35,984 bases of DNA. Origin: Candidatus Peregrinibacteria bacterium GW2011_GWF2_43_17 (lineage in GTDB: Bacteria > Patescibacteriota > Gracilibacteria > UBA1369 > UBA12470). The position numbers and the translations under genes are program-made. This document shows, piece after piece, positions 1 through 8,601 of the stretch. Under the pieces are notes generated by a model. The model saw nothing but the letters and a program-made list of their open reading frames with translations. It had not been told where the DNA came from and made no database searches. Location of the stretch: positions 1 through 35,984 of the forward strand of contig LCFW01000008.1 of NCBI GenBank assembly GCA_000999315.1, read 5' to 3'. Within the stretch, counting starts at the first letter, position 1; every line of letters begins with the position of its first letter.

Positions 1-72
1 CTCCTCCTTGTAATACTTTCCAGTATCACTTCGTCGTCGTGCCTTGAACTGCACAAAATCTGTAGCTTCCAT
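1..72 (-). CDS. possible 5' end of a hypothetical gene cut by the window edge
   Basis: A leftward frame starts with ATG at 72 and stays open to base 1 (24 codons, beginning MEATDFVQFKARRR and ending YYKEE). It lies 39 nt downstream of the neighbouring leftward wall-hydrolase gene, so it could be the next gene of the same operon. No clear ribosome binding site is seen and 24 codons is too few to assign a family. It may be a chance open frame. Confidence 0.25.
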   Translation of the reverse strand, partial: MEATDFVQFKARRRSDTGKYYKEE

Positions 73-111
73 CTGCAAAAAATATATGTGAACACTGCCC
101 AGGACGGTCTG

Positions 112-2607
112 TTATTCTCTCGGAGGATCTATCGCTACATGCCAATTTAATTGGGTCGGTTCCCATAGCGGCATGATTGTAATTCCTGTTTCTTCTTTCA
201 TGGGTTCGGCCATGGCGATTAACGCTCTGCCGATCATTGCGAGCAATATCGGTCTCGTATTTGCGCCAAATCCTTGCGAGGGGAGAAGGTCGCCGGGTTT
301 TATTTGCAAATTCCCTTCCCGGTCGTACATTGCTCCCGCGAATCTTACCATGTGCGAATTGTCGGTGCCGTAAGACCCGATATCCAATGCTGTTCCGAGC
401 GAATGTGGAGGAAGGTTGGGAGTCGTGGGATATCCTTGAATAAGTCCTTCATATGTTTGATCGAATCTTCGAAATGCTCCCGATGTTTTTATCGCCATGA
501 TGTGCGGTATTTTTGGGAAGTCGGTGTATCCGTATTTTGCGGGATTTTCGTTAAATCGGTCTATTTGATCGTTTACAAGTGCTATTAAAGTTCCCATTAT
601 GGGCACGAATTCTCTTCTCATGTATAACGAGTTCGGATTGTTTTGTGTGCCTTCCCAATAGCCGACTTGTTCGCAAAATATCGGGAATTTCGGATCGTTT
701 TCGGGGATGCTTATCAAGACGCCGGATTTTTTCGCTCTTTCCAGATATTTATCTTGAGCGGCTTGACCTCTTTCATACATTGATTTTTTCCGACCGATGG
801 ATCGTCTGAAATCGGCTACGAACTCTTGTCCGAGCGCGGATTCGAAATTATCTATGAGTTGTTGAAGTTGAGCCTCGGTTCCCCAATTCGCGCCTTTCGT
901 ACGTTCGCCTGTTTGATCTAAAATTTCCTTCGCTTTTTCGACCACTTCGGGATAAGTTTCGTGAGTTATTTCAATTTCTTCGTAAGAGGGGCGAGTGCTT
1001 TCGGTGGGATGTTTTTCTTTATCCGTAAAATGTGGTATCGCGGCTATTGCCAATGGTAGCGCCATCACTGTTATTTTAAGTGCTTTTTTCGTGGTTTTGC
1101 GAATCGCGGTTATGCCCATTGCCAATGCCGTTGCGAGGATGGTCAGAATTCCCGATGCGGTTTTCGGGAGTATTGATGTTTCGGTTTCGACGGTTTGCTC
1201 CGTGGGTTTTGGCGTTTTTTCTCGTTTCGCATATGTATCCAAAAATTCGCTTTCGGTTTTTCCCGCCAATATCGCACCTGTTGCGAGTGTGCCGGGTACA
1301 TATTGAAATACGTCCGTTCCCACGCGGTCTTCTCCCATCGAATGTCCCAATATGCCGAGCCATATATCCAATTCGTATGGCGGGTTGCCTATGTGTTTTT
1401 TTATTTCATTATCCGATAATCCGGCGAATCTTTCTATGCATCTTCGTATTCTTTCCGGACCCGCGTTGTATGCGCTTATTGCCGCGATTTCCGTGAACAT
1501 CGTTGATGAAAATGACAAATCTATTGTTGAGAGTCGTTTTTCCAATAAAAGAAGGCTCGGGTGCATATTTTCTTCCGTTTGTTTAAAGTATGCGCAGAAC
1601 AGTTCCGTTTGTACGAAACGGTTTTGCCATTCCGATTCGAAGTTGCCGACTTCACCGGTTCTTATTTGCGAGCCGAATTCGGGATGTTTGTTTACGTATC
1701 TTTTTGCGAGTTTGAATGTGCCGGGTAAGAATTGGTATATGCCATGTGCATCCGCTGATGATTTCGCGTCCTGGTCGAATAAACTTTCGTTCATTCCGAA
1801 TCCGAGCGCAAGTTCGAGCGGTATTCCATAAGCTGTCGTTATTCTTTCGATGCCTTCGGCGACTGTCATTTCTTCACCGTTGAAATATCTTTTGTCGCTT
1901 ATTCTTGCGCTTAAATTTTCTCGCGCCAGTTCGACTCTGCTCGATAATGTTTTCCCATTTTCGGACGGGATGCCGGCTGTTCCGACGAACGGATATGAAG
2001 ATAATTCGGAATTTTCCGGTATTATCGCGTTGTTTCCAAGTAGCTCTCTCCTGTTTTGGTCGTGCCATGTTTGTTTTTTCTCTTTCGACAGGCTTTCCCA
2101 GCCTGCCGGATAATCTCTCTCGTTGAGGATATTTCCGTGAGTATCGTAATAGTATGATTTTCTTGGATTTCCTCCGTAAGCCCTGATGAAAGTTTGTACG
2201 AATCTTCTCATTATTCGGGACGGATCTCCGGTTTCTCGATATGTCGTGGTTCTTATGACGTGAGATAATGTATTTTCATCAAAATTACTGTCGGGCTTGC
2301 CAAGCGGTAGCATGTCCGTTCCAATTTCGTCTACGATTTCTTCTGTTAGTGGTTGGCGGGTTAAAGTTTCTTCGCGATTTGTTTTTATCACCGTGCATGC
2401 GTGTATACTCGCGCTTATTAATGCGATAAAAGCTAAAAGTTGCGTTGTCGGTAATCCCGGAAGTTCGGATAATTTTGGTAATTCGAAACTGCGGGGCGGT
2501 GTTTTTTTCGGTTTTTTCTTGGGGCCCAATTCTCCCACAAGCCAATTTTGTCTTTGTGCCCTCATTGTTGTTATTGAAAGGGTGCTACGGTAACACCTTC
2601 TTATCAT
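112..2607 (-). CDS. membrane-anchored lytic transglycosylase (SLT) with C-terminal LAS/VanY-like peptidase domain
   Basis: 831 residues. A basic N-terminus and a membrane segment at about 56-72 are followed by an SLT-type transglycosylase domain at about 255-395: the likely catalytic Glu is E274 in FGMNES, followed by AHGIYQFLPGTF and the AISAYNAGP motif typical of the family. Hydrophobic stretches lie at about 484-501 and 510-526. The C-terminal domain (about 550-831) carries HSLGTALDIG (H735, D742) and NWHVAID (H823), the spacing of zinc ligands in LAS/M15-like peptidoglycan peptidases. The protein probably cuts both glycan and peptide parts of the wall; this is inferred from domains. The start at 2607 is supported by a strong Shine-Dalgarno sequence (AGGGAGG) 8 nt upstream. 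It is divergent from groES. Confidence 0.8.
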   Translation of the reverse strand: MIRRCYRSTLSITTMRAQRQNWLVGELGPKKKPKKTPPRSFELPKLSELPGLPTTQLLAFIALISASIHACTVIKTNREETLTRQPLTEEIVDEIGTDMLPLGKPDSNFDENTLSHVIRTTTYRETGDPSRIMRRFVQTFIRAYGGNPRKSYYYDTHGNILNERDYPAGWESLSKEKKQTWHDQNRRELLGNNAIIPENSELSSYPFVGTAGIPSENGKTLSSRVELARENLSARISDKRYFNGEEMTVAEGIERITTAYGIPLELALGFGMNESLFDQDAKSSADAHGIYQFLPGTFKLAKRYVNKHPEFGSQIRTGEVGNFESEWQNRFVQTELFCAYFKQTEENMHPSLLLLEKRLSTIDLSFSSTMFTEIAAISAYNAGPERIRRCIERFAGLSDNEIKKHIGNPPYELDIWLGILGHSMGEDRVGTDVFQYVPGTLATGAILAGKTESEFLDTYAKREKTPKPTEQTVETETSILPKTASGILTILATALAMGITAIRKTTKKALKITVMALPLAIAAIPHFTDKEKHPTESTRPSYEEIEITHETYPEVVEKAKEILDQTGERTKGANWGTEAQLQQLIDNFESALGQEFVADFRRSIGRKKSMYERGQAAQDKYLERAKKSGVLISIPENDPKFPIFCEQVGYWEGTQNNPNSLYMRREFVPIMGTLIALVNDQIDRFNENPAKYGYTDFPKIPHIMAIKTSGAFRRFDQTYEGLIQGYPTTPNLPPHSLGTALDIGSYGTDNSHMVRFAGAMYDREGNLQIKPGDLLPSQGFGANTRPILLAMIGRALIAMAEPMKEETGITIMPLWEPTQLNWHVAIDPPRE

Positions 2608-2634
2608 GCCGTCAACCTCCCTTGTGGAATTTGC

Positions 2635-2664
2635 TTGACCGCTTGTGTCCTATTTACATAAAAT
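2635..2664 (+). promoter_or_regulatory. groES-groEL promoter
   Basis: TTGACC (2635-2640) and TAAAAT (2659-2664) are separated by 18 nt and resemble sigma-70 boxes. The expected transcription start falls inside the CIRCE element just downstream, the usual arrangement for HrcA repression. Confidence 0.6.
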
Positions 2665-2690
2665 TAGCACTGCTCTTTCCGGAGTGCTAA
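2664..2690. promoter_or_regulatory. CIRCE operator (HrcA site)
   Basis: Inverted repeat TTAGCACT-G-N9-GAGTGCTAA, which matches the CIRCE consensus (TTAGCACTC-N9-GAGTGCTAA) except for one base in the left arm. It sits between the -10 box and groES and overlaps the likely start site, so groESL is probably repressed by HrcA and induced by heat. hrcA itself is not in the window. Confidence 0.93.
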
Positions 2691-2711
2691 TAATTTAACC
2701 AAAATATAGGT

Positions 2712-2999
2712 ATGACTAAACTCAAACCGCTTTCCGACCGGTTGGTTGTGAAAAGGCTGGAGAAGGACGAAGTTACTCCTTCCGGCATAGTGTTGCCAGA
2801 TACGGCAAAAGAAAAACCCGACGAGGGCGAAGTTATCGCCGTTGGTCCTGGCAGACTGAACGATAAAGGAGAGAGGATTAAGATGGATATTAAGGTCGGG
2901 GATAAGGTTTTATTTACAAAGTATGGACCGACTGAAGTGAAAGTTGATGGGCAGAAGCTTTTGATTCTAAACGAGAGCGACGTTCTTGCGATTATCTAA
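2712..2999 (+). CDS. groES: co-chaperonin GroES
   Basis: 95 residues, the usual GroES length. [32 protein letters not shown] at the N-terminus, the mobile-loop region and the C-terminal [14 protein letters not shown] are all characteristic. It caps the GroEL ring and assists ATP-driven protein folding in the cytoplasm. It is the first gene of a groES-groEL operon behind a CIRCE element, with 41 nt before groEL. No strong Shine-Dalgarno sequence is present; TTAAC occurs 12 nt before the ATG. Confidence 0.97.
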   Translation: MTKLKPLSDRLVVKRLEKDEVTPSGIVLPDTAKEKPDEGEVIAVGPGRLNDKGERIKMDIKVGDKVLFTKYGPTEVKVDGQKLLILNESDVLAII

Positions 3000-3034
3000 A
3001 TACTCAAAGTTCTAAGTTCAAATCTCTAATCTAA

Positions 3035-4684
<1,650 letters not shown>

Positions 4685-4694
4685 GCATATAGTT

Positions 4695-4735
4695 GAGGCG
4701 GGCGCAGTGCGCGTCCGCCTTTTTCTTTTTTGCAA
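4695..4735 (+). terminator. rho-independent terminator after groEL
   Basis: AGGCGGGCGC ... GCGCGTCCGCCT forms a strong GC hairpin followed by TTTTCTTTTTT. It lies 11 nt after the groEL stop codon. Confidence 0.85.
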
Positions 4736-4757
4736 ACTCTTTCCCGTGATGTAAAAT
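4730..4757 (+). promoter_or_regulatory. promoter of the first tRNA-Ala
   Basis: TTGCAA (4730-4735), 16 nt, TAAAAT (4752-4757). The predicted start is about 15 nt upstream of the tRNA at 4780. Confidence 0.5.
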
Positions 4758-4779
4758 TTCATCGCTCGGTTTTAGGTTT

Positions 4780-4856
4780 GGGCCTGTAGCTCAGTTGGCT
4801 AGAGCGCTTCCATGGCATGGAAGAGGTCAGGGGTTCGAGCCCCCTCAGGTCCACCA
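4780..4856 (+). tRNA. tRNA-Ala (anticodon GGC), CCA encoded
   Basis: 77 nt cloverleaf. The acceptor stem GGGCCTG/CAGGTCC contains the G3:U70 pair that identifies alanine tRNA. D arm GCTC...GAGC, anticodon stem CTTCC/GGAAG with loop ATGGCAT (anticodon GGC), T arm AGGGG-TTCGAGC-CCCCT, and an encoded 3' CCA. Confidence 0.96.
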
Positions 4857-5156
4857 GGGATTTTTTGTGTTGTCTCTCACTAGGTCCTCGCTTACCGTTC
4901 CAGCCTGAAGCATGGAACGGTAGCGCTGTGGAGTCGTTCGAGACAACACAAAAAATCCTTGGTAGCTCACTAGGTCCTCGCTTACCGTTCCAGCCTGAAG
5001 CATGGAACGGTAGCGCTGTGGAGTCGTTCGAGACAACACAAAAAATCCTTGGTGGCTCACTAGGTCCTCGCTTACCGTTCCAGCCTGAAGCATGGAACGG
5101 TAGCGCTGTGGAGTCGTTCGAGACAACACAAAAAATCCTTGGTAGCTCACTAGGCA
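4857..5156. repeat. three 90-bp tandem repeats with nested hairpins between two tRNA-Ala genes
   Basis: Nearly identical units begin with TAGGTCCTCG at 4881, 4971 and 5061 (period 90; visible difference ggtagctcac versus ggtggctcac). Each contains an inner palindrome TACCGTTCCA/TGGAACGGTA and ends with GAGACAACACAAAAAATCC, complementary to GATTTTTTGTGTTGTCTC lying just after the tRNA CCA (4859-4876). A fourth start (TAGG at 5151) diverges at once. Long frames on both strands here are products of the repeat and are not credible genes. The function is unknown; no spacer structure of CRISPR type is present. Confidence 0.9.
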
Positions 5157-5191
5157 CACTGCCTAAGTTCTTGCCACGAAAACTTCCATTA

Positions 5192-5220
5192 TTGATATGG
5201 TTCCCGGAAATTGTTATCAT
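5192..5220 (+). promoter_or_regulatory. promoter of the second tRNA-Ala
   Basis: TTGATA (5192-5197), 17 nt, TATCAT (5215-5220), immediately before the tRNA at 5233. It implies that the second tRNA is transcribed separately from the repeat block. Confidence 0.55.
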
Positions 5221-5232
5221 GATTCAGGTCTG

Positions 5233-5309
5233 GGGGATGTAGCTCAATTGGCTAGAGCGCAGCATTCGCATTGCTGAGGTTGTGGGTTCGAGTCCCATCA
5301 TCTCCACCA
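5233..5309 (+). tRNA. tRNA-Ala (anticodon CGC), CCA encoded
   Basis: 77 nt cloverleaf. The acceptor stem GGGGATG/CATCTCC has the alanine G3:U70 pair. Anticodon stem CAGCA/TGCTG with loop TTCGCAT (anticodon CGC, reading GCG), T arm GTGGG-TTCGAGT-CCCAT, and an encoded CCA. Together with the GGC tRNA upstream it covers two alanine codon classes. Confidence 0.94.
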
Positions 5310-5310
5310 G

Positions 5311-5356
5311 GAGATTTTTGTGTTGTCTCTCGCTCGAAACAACACAAAGAATCTTG
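5311..5356. repeat. A/T-rich hairpin after tRNA-Ala(CGC), related to the 90-bp repeat arms
   Basis: GATTTTTGTGTTGT and ACAACACAAAGAATC pair around a short loop. The same arms flank the 90-bp repeat block after the first tRNA-Ala, so both tRNA genes are followed by the same palindromic module. It may act as a terminator or processing structure for the tRNA. Confidence 0.6.
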
Positions 5357-5374
5357 ATAGTTTGTCAAGTCCTG

Positions 5375-5640
5375 CTAGTTGTAAATCGCATGCAGTCCGA
5401 TACTGACAAAAAGTATTACCCTGTTATCGAGTGGTTTAAATATAATTCGGTATTTCATATCGATTGAAATATTCCATAGTCCATCAAGTTTTTCTTTCAA
5501 TTTATGAAGCCTAATCGAAGGATGAAACGGATTGGCACGAAATAATTTTTCAGCCTTGCATGTTTTTTTTGAATATCTTTCGGGAGACTTAAAAATTGAG
5601 TTTCAAACTCCTTGTTATAGCGAAATTCTTTTACTTGCAT
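5375..5640 (-). pseudogene. RelE/HigB-like toxin, reading frame broken by -1 in an A8 run
   Basis: The frame starts with ATG at 5640 (MQVKEFRYNKEFETQFLSLP) and runs out of frame after an eight-base homopolymer (T8 on the + strand, 5563-5570). Shifting by one base there continues as FRANPFHPSIRLHKLKEKL, then LWNISIDMKYRIIFKPLDNR and a C-terminus ending LHAIYN with stop at 5375. The joined product of 88 residues has the pattern of RelE-superfamily ribonuclease toxins. The span is 266 nt, one base short of a whole number of codons. The ATG overlaps the end of the upstream antitoxin gene by 10 nt, the usual antitoxin-toxin order. It may be an inactive toxin, a sequencing error in the homopolymer, or a gene that uses slippage on A AAA AAA. 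Confidence 0.75.
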
Positions 5641-5822
5641 AAATCCGCGAGACTTTTAAGCTTCTTGGTTTTTCCGGAAATGTAATCTTTTTCCGCTCTC
5701 CCGGCTATTTCGACAAGCTCGTTTTCGGAAATCAGACTTTTTTCAAGCTCGATCATATAAATGATATATGCGCTTGTTGTTTTATTGGCTTTTCTGGCGC
5801 GTTTTTCTATTTCTTCCTTCAT
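5631..5822 (-). CDS. putative antitoxin of a RelE/HigB-type toxin-antitoxin pair
   Basis: 63 residues (MKEEIEKRARKANKTTSAYI...LKSLADLCK), rich in Lys and Glu and largely helical. The size, charge and N-terminal segment resemble ribbon-helix-helix type antitoxins, but the family is not certain. Its 3' end overlaps the start of the RelE-like toxin frame (ATGCAAGTAA contains both the toxin ATG and this stop), which is the main support for the role. A Shine-Dalgarno-like GAGGA lies 5 nt before the ATG. It would neutralise the toxin and repress the operon, by analogy. Confidence 0.6.
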   Translation of the reverse strand: MKEEIEKRARKANKTTSAYIIYMIELEKSLISENELVEIAGRAEKDYISGKTKKLKSLADLCK

Positions 5823-5904
5823 TGAGTCCTCGCTATGAGTCTATAAGACTATTCGTTTATTGGGCTTTATTCCGCAACTCCGCCTTCTGCAACTCTGCTT
5901 TTCG

Positions 5905-5913
5905 TGCTATAAT
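5905..5913 (+). promoter_or_regulatory. extended -10 promoter of pilT
   Basis: TGCTATAAT is a perfect extended -10 box (TGnTATAAT). It ends only 8 nt before the pilT ATG, so the transcript probably begins at or within a base or two of the start codon. Confidence 0.7.
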
Positions 5914-5921
5914 ATACAGAT

Positions 5922-6977
5922 ATGTTAGACGAAATTTTAAAGCTGGTAGTGGCTCATAAGGCTTCTGATATCCATCTTAAAGTTGGACAGCCGCCCGTGC
6001 TTCGTATGCCGAATGGAGATCTTTTATCCGATAACAAGCTCTCTCAATTGACTGTGGAACAGATTGAGGAGATTGCGAAAAAGATAGTGAGCGACAAGAA
6101 ATACGATGAGTTTAAGAATAAAAAACAGGCCGATTCGGCTTATACGTTTCCGGGCGTTGGAAGATTCAGGGTGAATGTTTATTATGAAAATAGTGGTCCG
6201 GCGGTTGCTTTCAGATTGATTCCGGTTGAAATTCCACCTTTTGAAAAACTAGGATTGCCGGCGGTTTTGGCCGAGTTGGCTATGAAGCCGAGAGGGTTAC
6301 TGCTTATTACCGGGCCTACCGGGAGTGGTAAGTCCACGACTTTGGCTTCACTGATAAATATCATAAATGAGCAAAAGAGGTGTCATATCGTGACGATCGA
6401 AGATCCGATCGAGTATATTCACGTTTCTAAAAAAAGCTTGATGACTCAGCGCGAGGTGGGTACCCATGCGGATAGTTTTCCGGATGCGATTAAGGCGAGT
6501 TTGAGGCAGGATCCCGATGTGATTATGGTTGGCGAGATGAGAGATCTTGAAACCATTGCGGCGGCGGTGACTTTGGCGGAAACTGGGCATTTGGTTTTGG
6601 CGACATTGCATACTCAAGATGCCGCGCAGTCGGTTGATCGTATTATCGATGTTTTTCCGGCTTATCAACAGGAACAAATAAGGGCGCAATTGTCCACTTC
6701 GCTTGTTGGGGTTGTTTCTCAGGTTTTGATACCGGTTATAGATGGTTCCAGGCGTATTGCGGCTTGCGAGGTGATGGTTTCGAATGATGCTGTTAAAAAT
6801 TGTATTAAAAACGGCGAAACTCATCAGATTTATTCCATGATTCAGATAGGCAGGGACGAGGGAATGCAGACGATGGATTCAGCTTTGGCCGTGTTGGTTA
6901 AGGAGGGGTTGGTGGATTTGAGTACCGCACTCGGCAAGGCTCGTGATGTTTCTTTATTTAAATCTTTATTAAATTAA
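5922..6977 (+). CDS. pilT: type IV pilus retraction ATPase PilT
   Basis: 351 residues, normal PilT length. The N-terminal MLDEILKLVVAHKASDIHLK is characteristic. Walker A GPTGSGKSTT is at 131-140, the Asp box TIEDPIEY at 158-165, Walker B DVIMVGEMRD at 199-208 and the His box HLVLATLHTQDAAQ at 223-236. The C-terminal segment AACEVMVSNDAVKNCIKNG replaces the AIRAGE region. This hexameric cytoplasmic ATPase drives pilus retraction; no pilin or PilB gene is in the window. It is followed after 4 nt by a cyclic-nucleotide-binding/GAF gene, probably in one transcript. Confidence 0.95.
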   Translation: MLDEILKLVVAHKASDIHLKVGQPPVLRMPNGDLLSDNKLSQLTVEQIEEIAKKIVSDKKYDEFKNKKQADSAYTFPGVGRFRVNVYYENSGPAVAFRLIPVEIPPFEKLGLPAVLAELAMKPRGLLLITGPTGSGKSTTLASLINIINEQKRCHIVTIEDPIEYIHVSKKSLMTQREVGTHADSFPDAIKASLRQDPDVIMVGEMRDLETIAAAVTLAETGHLVLATLHTQDAAQSVDRIIDVFPAYQQEQIRAQLSTSLVGVVSQVLIPVIDGSRRIAACEVMVSNDAVKNCIKNGETHQIYSMIQIGRDEGMQTMDSALAVLVKEGLVDLSTALGKARDVSLFKSLLN

Positions 6978-6981
6978 ATTT

Positions 6982-7884
6982 ATGGCAGGTATAAAAGAGA
7001 TTCTGGGTAAATTTTTCACTTCCGAGGATGTGGCGAAATCTCTTTCGGCGCTTTTTAAAGAAGTCGCTTTTAAAAAAGGTGACGTTGTTTTTAAGGAGGG
7101 GTCGAATAGCAGAGAGCTTTATTTGATAGCGGAAGGTGAGGTGCAAATACTTAAAGAGATTCCGGGTGGAGGGATGAAAATTTTTGCGGTTTTGGGTGAA
7201 GGTGATGTGTTTGGTGAAGGGTCGCTTCTCTCTTCCAGACCGAGGAGTGCTTCTGCGGTTGCGGTTTCTTCTGCTGTGCTTTATATGTTCAAATATGACG
7301 ATTTCAAGACCCTTTTACAAAAAGAGGCGGCTGTTGCGGCTGAGCTTCTGATGGTTCTTGTCAGGGTAGTTAATCAGAGGCTTCAATATGTGAATTCCGA
7401 GTTGATAACGCTTTATGAGGTTACAAGAATTTTGAGTGGTGCCGGTGCGGATTTGAGAGGCGCTTGCGCCGAGGTTTTGAAAAAACTTTCCGATGTTACG
7501 GTTTCCGAGCAGGCCTGTGTGCTTTTGCATAATGTTGCGACCGCGAAAGAGGATATGTTTGCGGTGGGAGAGGGGAGCGATGCTGAATTTATATCTAAAA
7601 TTACAGCCATTTCGTCAGATAAGGTTAAGATGTTTTTGGAGGCTCCTTCGTTGAGATATGAAAATGAGAAAGGTGTGACTTTGTGGTTGCCGATCAGGAA
7701 TTCTCAAGGTAAATTTTTAGGAATTGTTATACTTGGAAACAAGGAAGGCGAATTTATCGGTGACCAAGTTAAACTTGCCGTGGCTGTGACTGAACAGCTT
7801 GGGACGGCGATTGATAGGCATTACAAACAAGAGGATGATAAGGAAAAGCAGAGGTTGAAGCAGAGGATAGTTTCGGGGCTATAA
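6982..7884 (+). CDS. cyclic-nucleotide-binding domain plus GAF-like domain protein
   Basis: 300 residues. Residues about 10-115 form a cNMP-binding beta-roll (FKKGDVVFKEGSNSRELYLI, then GEGDVFGEGSLLSSRPRSASAVA, matching the phosphate-binding cassette pattern FGExxLL...R.A). Residues about 140-285 (LYEVTRILS ... WLPIRNSQGKFLGIVILGN) resemble a GAF domain. No helix-turn-helix is seen, so this is unlikely to be a Crp-type transcription factor. It starts 4 nt after pilT, which suggests a regulator of pilus retraction or motility. The 3' end overlaps the convergent trpA by 6 nt. Confidence 0.8.
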   Translation: MAGIKEILGKFFTSEDVAKSLSALFKEVAFKKGDVVFKEGSNSRELYLIAEGEVQILKEIPGGGMKIFAVLGEGDVFGEGSLLSSRPRSASAVAVSSAVLYMFKYDDFKTLLQKEAAVAAELLMVLVRVVNQRLQYVNSELITLYEVTRILSGAGADLRGACAEVLKKLSDVTVSEQACVLLHNVATAKEDMFAVGEGSDAEFISKITAISSDKVKMFLEAPSLRYENEKGVTLWLPIRNSQGKFLGIVILGNKEGEFIGDQVKLAVAVTEQLGTAIDRHYKQEDDKEKQRLKQRIVSGL

Positions 7885-8601
7885 TAGGAAATTTTTTATG
7901 GCGCTGATTTTACCGTTTGCGCATGAATTATAGAGATTGATGATTTTGCTTCCAATAACCACAATATCGGCATGTTTTGAGGCTGTTGATATTTGTTGTT
8001 TGTTTGATATGCCAAAACCTAAAGCCAGCGGTATTTTGATATACCGCCGTATTTTTTTGAGATAAGAGTTCAGTTTCGGATTAAGTTTGTTTTTTTCTCC
8101 CGTTGTTCCGAAAGTTGATACGCAATATACGAAACCGGTTGCGACTTTGGCGATTTTCTTAAGTCTTGTCGGAGGAGTAATCGGTGAAATGATTTGGATG
8201 GCGTGAAGTCCGTGTTTTTTGCAGTTCTCGAGATAATGTTCGTGTTTTTCTTCATTTATCGGAATATCCGGGATAATAAGTCCGTAAACGTCAGCTTCGC
8301 GAGCTTTTTTGCAAAATTTCTCAAGACCGTAACGGAATGGAATATTGAAATAAGTCATGATTAAAATCGGTGTTTTGATTTTTTTCGTTATTCTTTTTAT
8401 CAATTTCAAACAGTCTTCGGTTGTCACTCCGTTTAAAAGAGCTCTCTTATTTGCCTCCATGATCGTAGGGCCATCGGCAATAGGGTCGGAAAAAGGGATT
8501 TGTATCTCTATAAAAGAAACACCCGTTTCAGCCATTGCCAATATGATTTTTTCACATTCGATCATGCCTGGATATCCTGCGACCACATGTGTCATTTTCA
8601 T
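7879..8601 (-). CDS. trpA: tryptophan synthase alpha chain
   Basis: 240 residues, slightly shorter than the usual 260-270. FIEIQIPFSDPIADGPTIMEANKRALLNG is the TrpA signature and contains the catalytic Glu and Asp region; YCVSTFGTTGEK and ALGFGISNKQQI complete the phosphate-binding loops. It cleaves indole-3-glycerol phosphate to indole for TrpB. It is the last gene of the leftward trp operon; its start overlaps the 3' end of trpB by about 50 nt. A second in-frame ATG lies at 8595. Confidence 0.95.
   Translation of the reverse strand: MKMTHVVAGYPGMIECEKIILAMAETGVSFIEIQIPFSDPIADGPTIMEANKRALLNGVTTEDCLKLIKRITKKIKTPILIMTYFNIPFRYGLEKFCKKAREADVYGLIIPDIPINEEKHEHYLENCKKHGLHAIQIISPITPPTRLKKIAKVATGFVYCVSTFGTTGEKNKLNPKLNSYLKKIRRYIKIPLALGFGISNKQQISTASKHADIVVIGSKIINLYNSCANGKISAIKNFLL

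Noticed and set aside
4857-5156. Possible CRISPR array
   Set aside because: The 90-bp units are contiguous and near-identical with no unique spacers, only three copies exist, and no cas genes are present.
4759-5242. Open frames of 153 and 141 codons over the tRNA-Ala/repeat region
   Set aside because: They translate the 90-bp repeat three times over on both strands and run into a tRNA gene; the repeat explains them fully.
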